Assembly (NCBI GenBank): GCA_020633955.1
Contig: JACKCP010000003.1
Location: 62,001-126,000 of the forward strand
Length of the DNA stretch: 64,000 nucleotides
DNA from: Desulfobacteraceae bacterium
GTDB lineage: Bacteria; Desulfobacterota; Desulfobacteria; Desulfobacterales; JACKCP01
Direction of reading: 5' to 3'
Shown here: piece by piece, positions 61,931-64,000 of the stretch
Layout of the letters: every line of letters begins with the position of its first letter
Numbering within the stretch: position 1 is the stretch's first letter
Position numbers and translations under genes: made by a program
The notes under the pieces: model-generated
Seen by the model: the letters and a program-made list of their open reading frames with translations, nothing else
The model's database searches: none
What the model was told of the DNA's origin: nothing

Positions 61931-64000
61931 TTGAATAAAACCGATTTCAGATACATAATTGGAATAGACCTTGGCACAACTAATTCAGCTGTGTCATATC
62001 TTGATACATATGAAGGTAAGACTCCAAAGATAAAACAGTTTCCAATTTATCAGATAACAAGAAAAAATGAGTTTTCACCTTTAAATGTATTACCTTCTTT
62101 TTTATATATCCCAGGTACTTATGAGCTTTCAAAGGATGATATAAACCATCCCTGGCCTAAAAAAACCGATGATTTTGCCGGAGCATTTGCAAGGGATTAT
62201 GGAGGTAAAATTCCAAAAAGACTTGTTTCCTCAGCTAAAAGCTGGCTCTGCCATGACAAGGTAGACAGAAATTCAAAATTTCTTCCATGGGGAAGTGATG
62301 AAAATGTTCCAAAAAGGTCTCCTGTTGAAGTTTCCGCAGAATATTTAATTCATGTTAAAAACTGCTGGAATATGGATAAAAAACAGGATGACAGGCTTTT
62401 TTTTGAAAATCAGTTGATAATTTTAACAATTCCTGCTTCCTTTGATGAAGCTGCAAGAAATCTTACTTTAAAGGCAGCTGAACTTGCAGGTTTAAAGAAT
62501 GTTGTACTTCTTGAAGAGCCCCTTGCTGCATTTTATTCATGGCTTGATGAAAAGGAAAAAAAGTTTGATTCCTATGTATCTGAAAATCAGCTGATTTTAG
62601 TTTGTGATGTTGGAGGCGGAACAACTGACTTTACTCTTATTGCCCTTAGAAAAGATGATGAATCCTTAAAATTTGAAAGAATTGCAGTTGGAGACCATCT
62701 TATTTTAGGCGGAGACAATATTGACCTTGCACTTGCAAGACTTGCAGAATCAAAAACTGAAGGAAAAAACAACCTTTTAAAAGGCGATAAATGGAAAACC
62801 CTTTGTCATCTTTCAAGGGAAGCCAAGGAAAATATATTAGAAGGAAAATCTGAAAAAGAAAGGCTTACTATAGTTGGAGAAGGTTCAAAACTTATAAAAA
62901 ACACATTTTCTGTTTATCTTGAAAAAGATGAAGTGGAAAATATTGTTTTAAACGGATTTTTCCCTGAAGTTTCAAAAAATGACTCTTTTGAAGATGAAAA
63001 AAAGAAAAAGGGAATAACCGAATTTGGACTCCCATATGAGTCTGAGCCGTCAATTACAAAACATCTGATAAAATTTTTATTAAGACATAAAGATGATGTA
63101 AAAAAAATTACAGGAAAAGATATACCGTTCCCAGATCTTATACTGTTTAACGGCGGTTCGCTTAAACCTGAGATAATTCAGCAAAAAATTATTAAATCAA
63201 TTCAATCATTTTTTGATCTGGAAGCTGATATTCCTAAAATTTTAGAAAACAATAAACCGGACACTGCCGTTTCCCTTGGAGCTTCCTATTATGGAAAAGT
63301 AAAACTTGGTCTTGGTGTAAAAGTTGGAAGCGGAAGTCCAAGAAGCTATTATCTTGGAATTGAAACAAAGGAAAATAAAAAAGGGGTAATCTGTCTTGTT
63401 GAAAGAGGGCTTGAAGAGGGAACCAAAATAAAACTTCCAAAGGATTATGAATTTTCTGTAAAAACAAATATGCCTGTAACTTTTACACTTTATTCATCAA
63501 GTTACCGCTCAGGTGATAAATGCGGTGATTTTATCGAAAATATTGATGAATCTTTTTCACCGCTTCCTCCTTTGCACACAATAATAAGTTACGGCAAAAA
63601 AGATGAAAAAAAAGATATTTCAATTGAATTAAAGGCAGAATATACAGAAACAGGAAATCTTCAAATCTGGTGTGATTCTGTAGAAACTCAGCACACCTGG
63701 GATTTATCCTTTGATTTAAGGGGAGCAAAGGAAGTTTTTCCAAAAATGGAGACAGGAGTTGATACTTCCGTAATAATAGAAAATTCAAAAGTTGTTGAAG
63801 CCTTGTCTTTGATTGAAAATGCATTTGGCGGTGACAAGTCAAATGTAAATTCAGTTGCAAAGGATTTGTCAAAATTTTTGCAGATGTCCAAAAATAAATG
63901 GCCTTTAATGTTTATAAGAAAAATTGGTGATTTTTTAGTCGATAACCCTCAGCTGAGAGAAAAATCTCCTGTTCATGAAGCAAGATGGCTTAACCTTGCA
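61931..64000 (+). CDS. Hsp70 family protein, 3' end beyond window
   Basis: The frame begins at TTG 61931, behind GGAGG, and stays open for 690 codons to the last base, so it is longer than its neighbour. It has YIIGIDLGTTNSAVSYLD, VVLLEEPLAAFYSWLDE, LVCDVGGGTTDFTLI and LFNGGSLKPEII. The extra C-terminal part (from about residue 590) matches an Hsp70-associated extension I think is DUF3731-like. It pairs with the upstream Hsp70 and DUF2760 genes. The C-terminus is cut by the window edge. Confidence 0.9.
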   Translation, partial: MNKTDFRYIIGIDLGTTNSAVSYLDTYEGKTPKIKQFPIYQITRKNEFSPLNVLPSFLYIPGTYELSKDDINHPWPKKTDDFAGAFARDYGGKIPKRLVSSAKSWLCHDKVDRNSKFLPWGSDENVPKRSPVEVSAEYLIHVKNCWNMDKKQDDRLFFENQLIILTIPASFDEAARNLTLKAAELAGLKNVVLLEEPLAAFYSWLDEKEKKFDSYVSENQLILVCDVGGGTTDFTLIALRKDDESLKFERIAVGDHLILGGDNIDLALARLAESKTEGKNNLLKGDKWKTLCHLSREAKENILEGKSEKERLTIVGEGSKLIKNTFSVYLEKDEVENIVLNGFFPEVSKNDSFEDEKKKKGITEFGLPYESEPSITKHLIKFLLRHKDDVKKITGKDIPFPDLILFNGGSLKPEIIQQKIIKSIQSFFDLEADIPKILENNKPDTAVSLGASYYGKVKLGLGVKVGSGSPRSYYLGIETKENKKGVICLVERGLEEGTKIKLPKDYEFSVKTNMPVTFTLYSSSYRSGDKCGDFIENIDESFSPLPPLHTIISYGKKDEKKDISIELKAEYTETGNLQIWCDSVETQHTWDLSFDLRGAKEVFPKMETGVDTSVIIENSKVVEALSLIENAFGGDKSNVNSVAKDLSKFLQMSKNKWPLMFIRKIGDFLVDNPQLREKSPVHEARWLNLA

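Overview
The window is AT-rich and gene-dense, and it reads as the chromosome of a Gram-negative, probably anaerobic bacterium of the Desulfobacterota (Desulfobacterales-like). The reasons are an outer-membrane Mla lipid-transport operon, a type II secretion operon, OmpA and beta-barrel proteins, class I (Fe-S) fumarase, ThiC of the short type, 3-hydroxybutyryl-CoA dehydrogenase beside an acetate-transporter-family gene, a DUF2760/Hsp70 cluster, and a small conserved protein at 816-1202 of a kind I associate with this phylum. The placement is inferred from gene content. I saw no rRNA, complete tRNA or CRISPR array.

Layout. 0-12 kb: end of an HSL-type esterase; mlaEFDCA on the minus strand; an LPP20-like lipoprotein; a beta-barrel protein; a lipoprotein/DUF350/membrane aminopropyltransferase operon; then trmJ and ndk on the minus strand. 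12.3-23.5 kb: one long, tightly overlapping type II secretion operon (gspG-H-I-J-K-L-M-N-C-D-E plus a TPR-type membrane gene) with no gspF. 23.5-31 kb: an accessory region. It starts with about 2.2 kb of non-coding, decayed DNA. Three tandem REP-associated tyrosine transposase (RAYT) units follow, two of them ruined and one nearly intact, each bracketed by a GGGACAGGCAC-type motif. After these come a hicAB toxin-antitoxin pair, a racemase, a broken gene carrying another copy of the motif, and small orphan genes. 31-36 kb: a GNAT acetyltransferase, a small membrane protein and a very large hybrid kinase with three periplasmic binding domains and higher GC, followed by a short decayed duplicate of the start of the GNAT gene.

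36-64 kb is mostly core-like: two chemotaxis receptors, a serine hydrolase, ettA, a thioesterase, a diguanylate cyclase, two small PAS-type proteins with the same C-terminal Cys motif, TPP riboswitch-thiC, hbd, an acetate transporter, an ECF sigma factor with a ferritin-like protein, fumarase followed by a yqaA-type gene that seems to start at ATA, a vWA/TSP3/OmpA lipoprotein, a LEA-type lipoprotein, rhodanese, a CGGC protein, an HDOD protein, exonuclease III, and a DUF2760-Hsp70-Hsp70 cluster that runs off the end.

The most unusual signals are the tandem RAYT/REP array, a roughly 133-bp element with imperfect inverted ends present at 1205-1338 and, inverted, at 57310-57441, the ATA start, the apparently leaderless hicAB promoter with a 14-bp palindrome, and the missing gspF.
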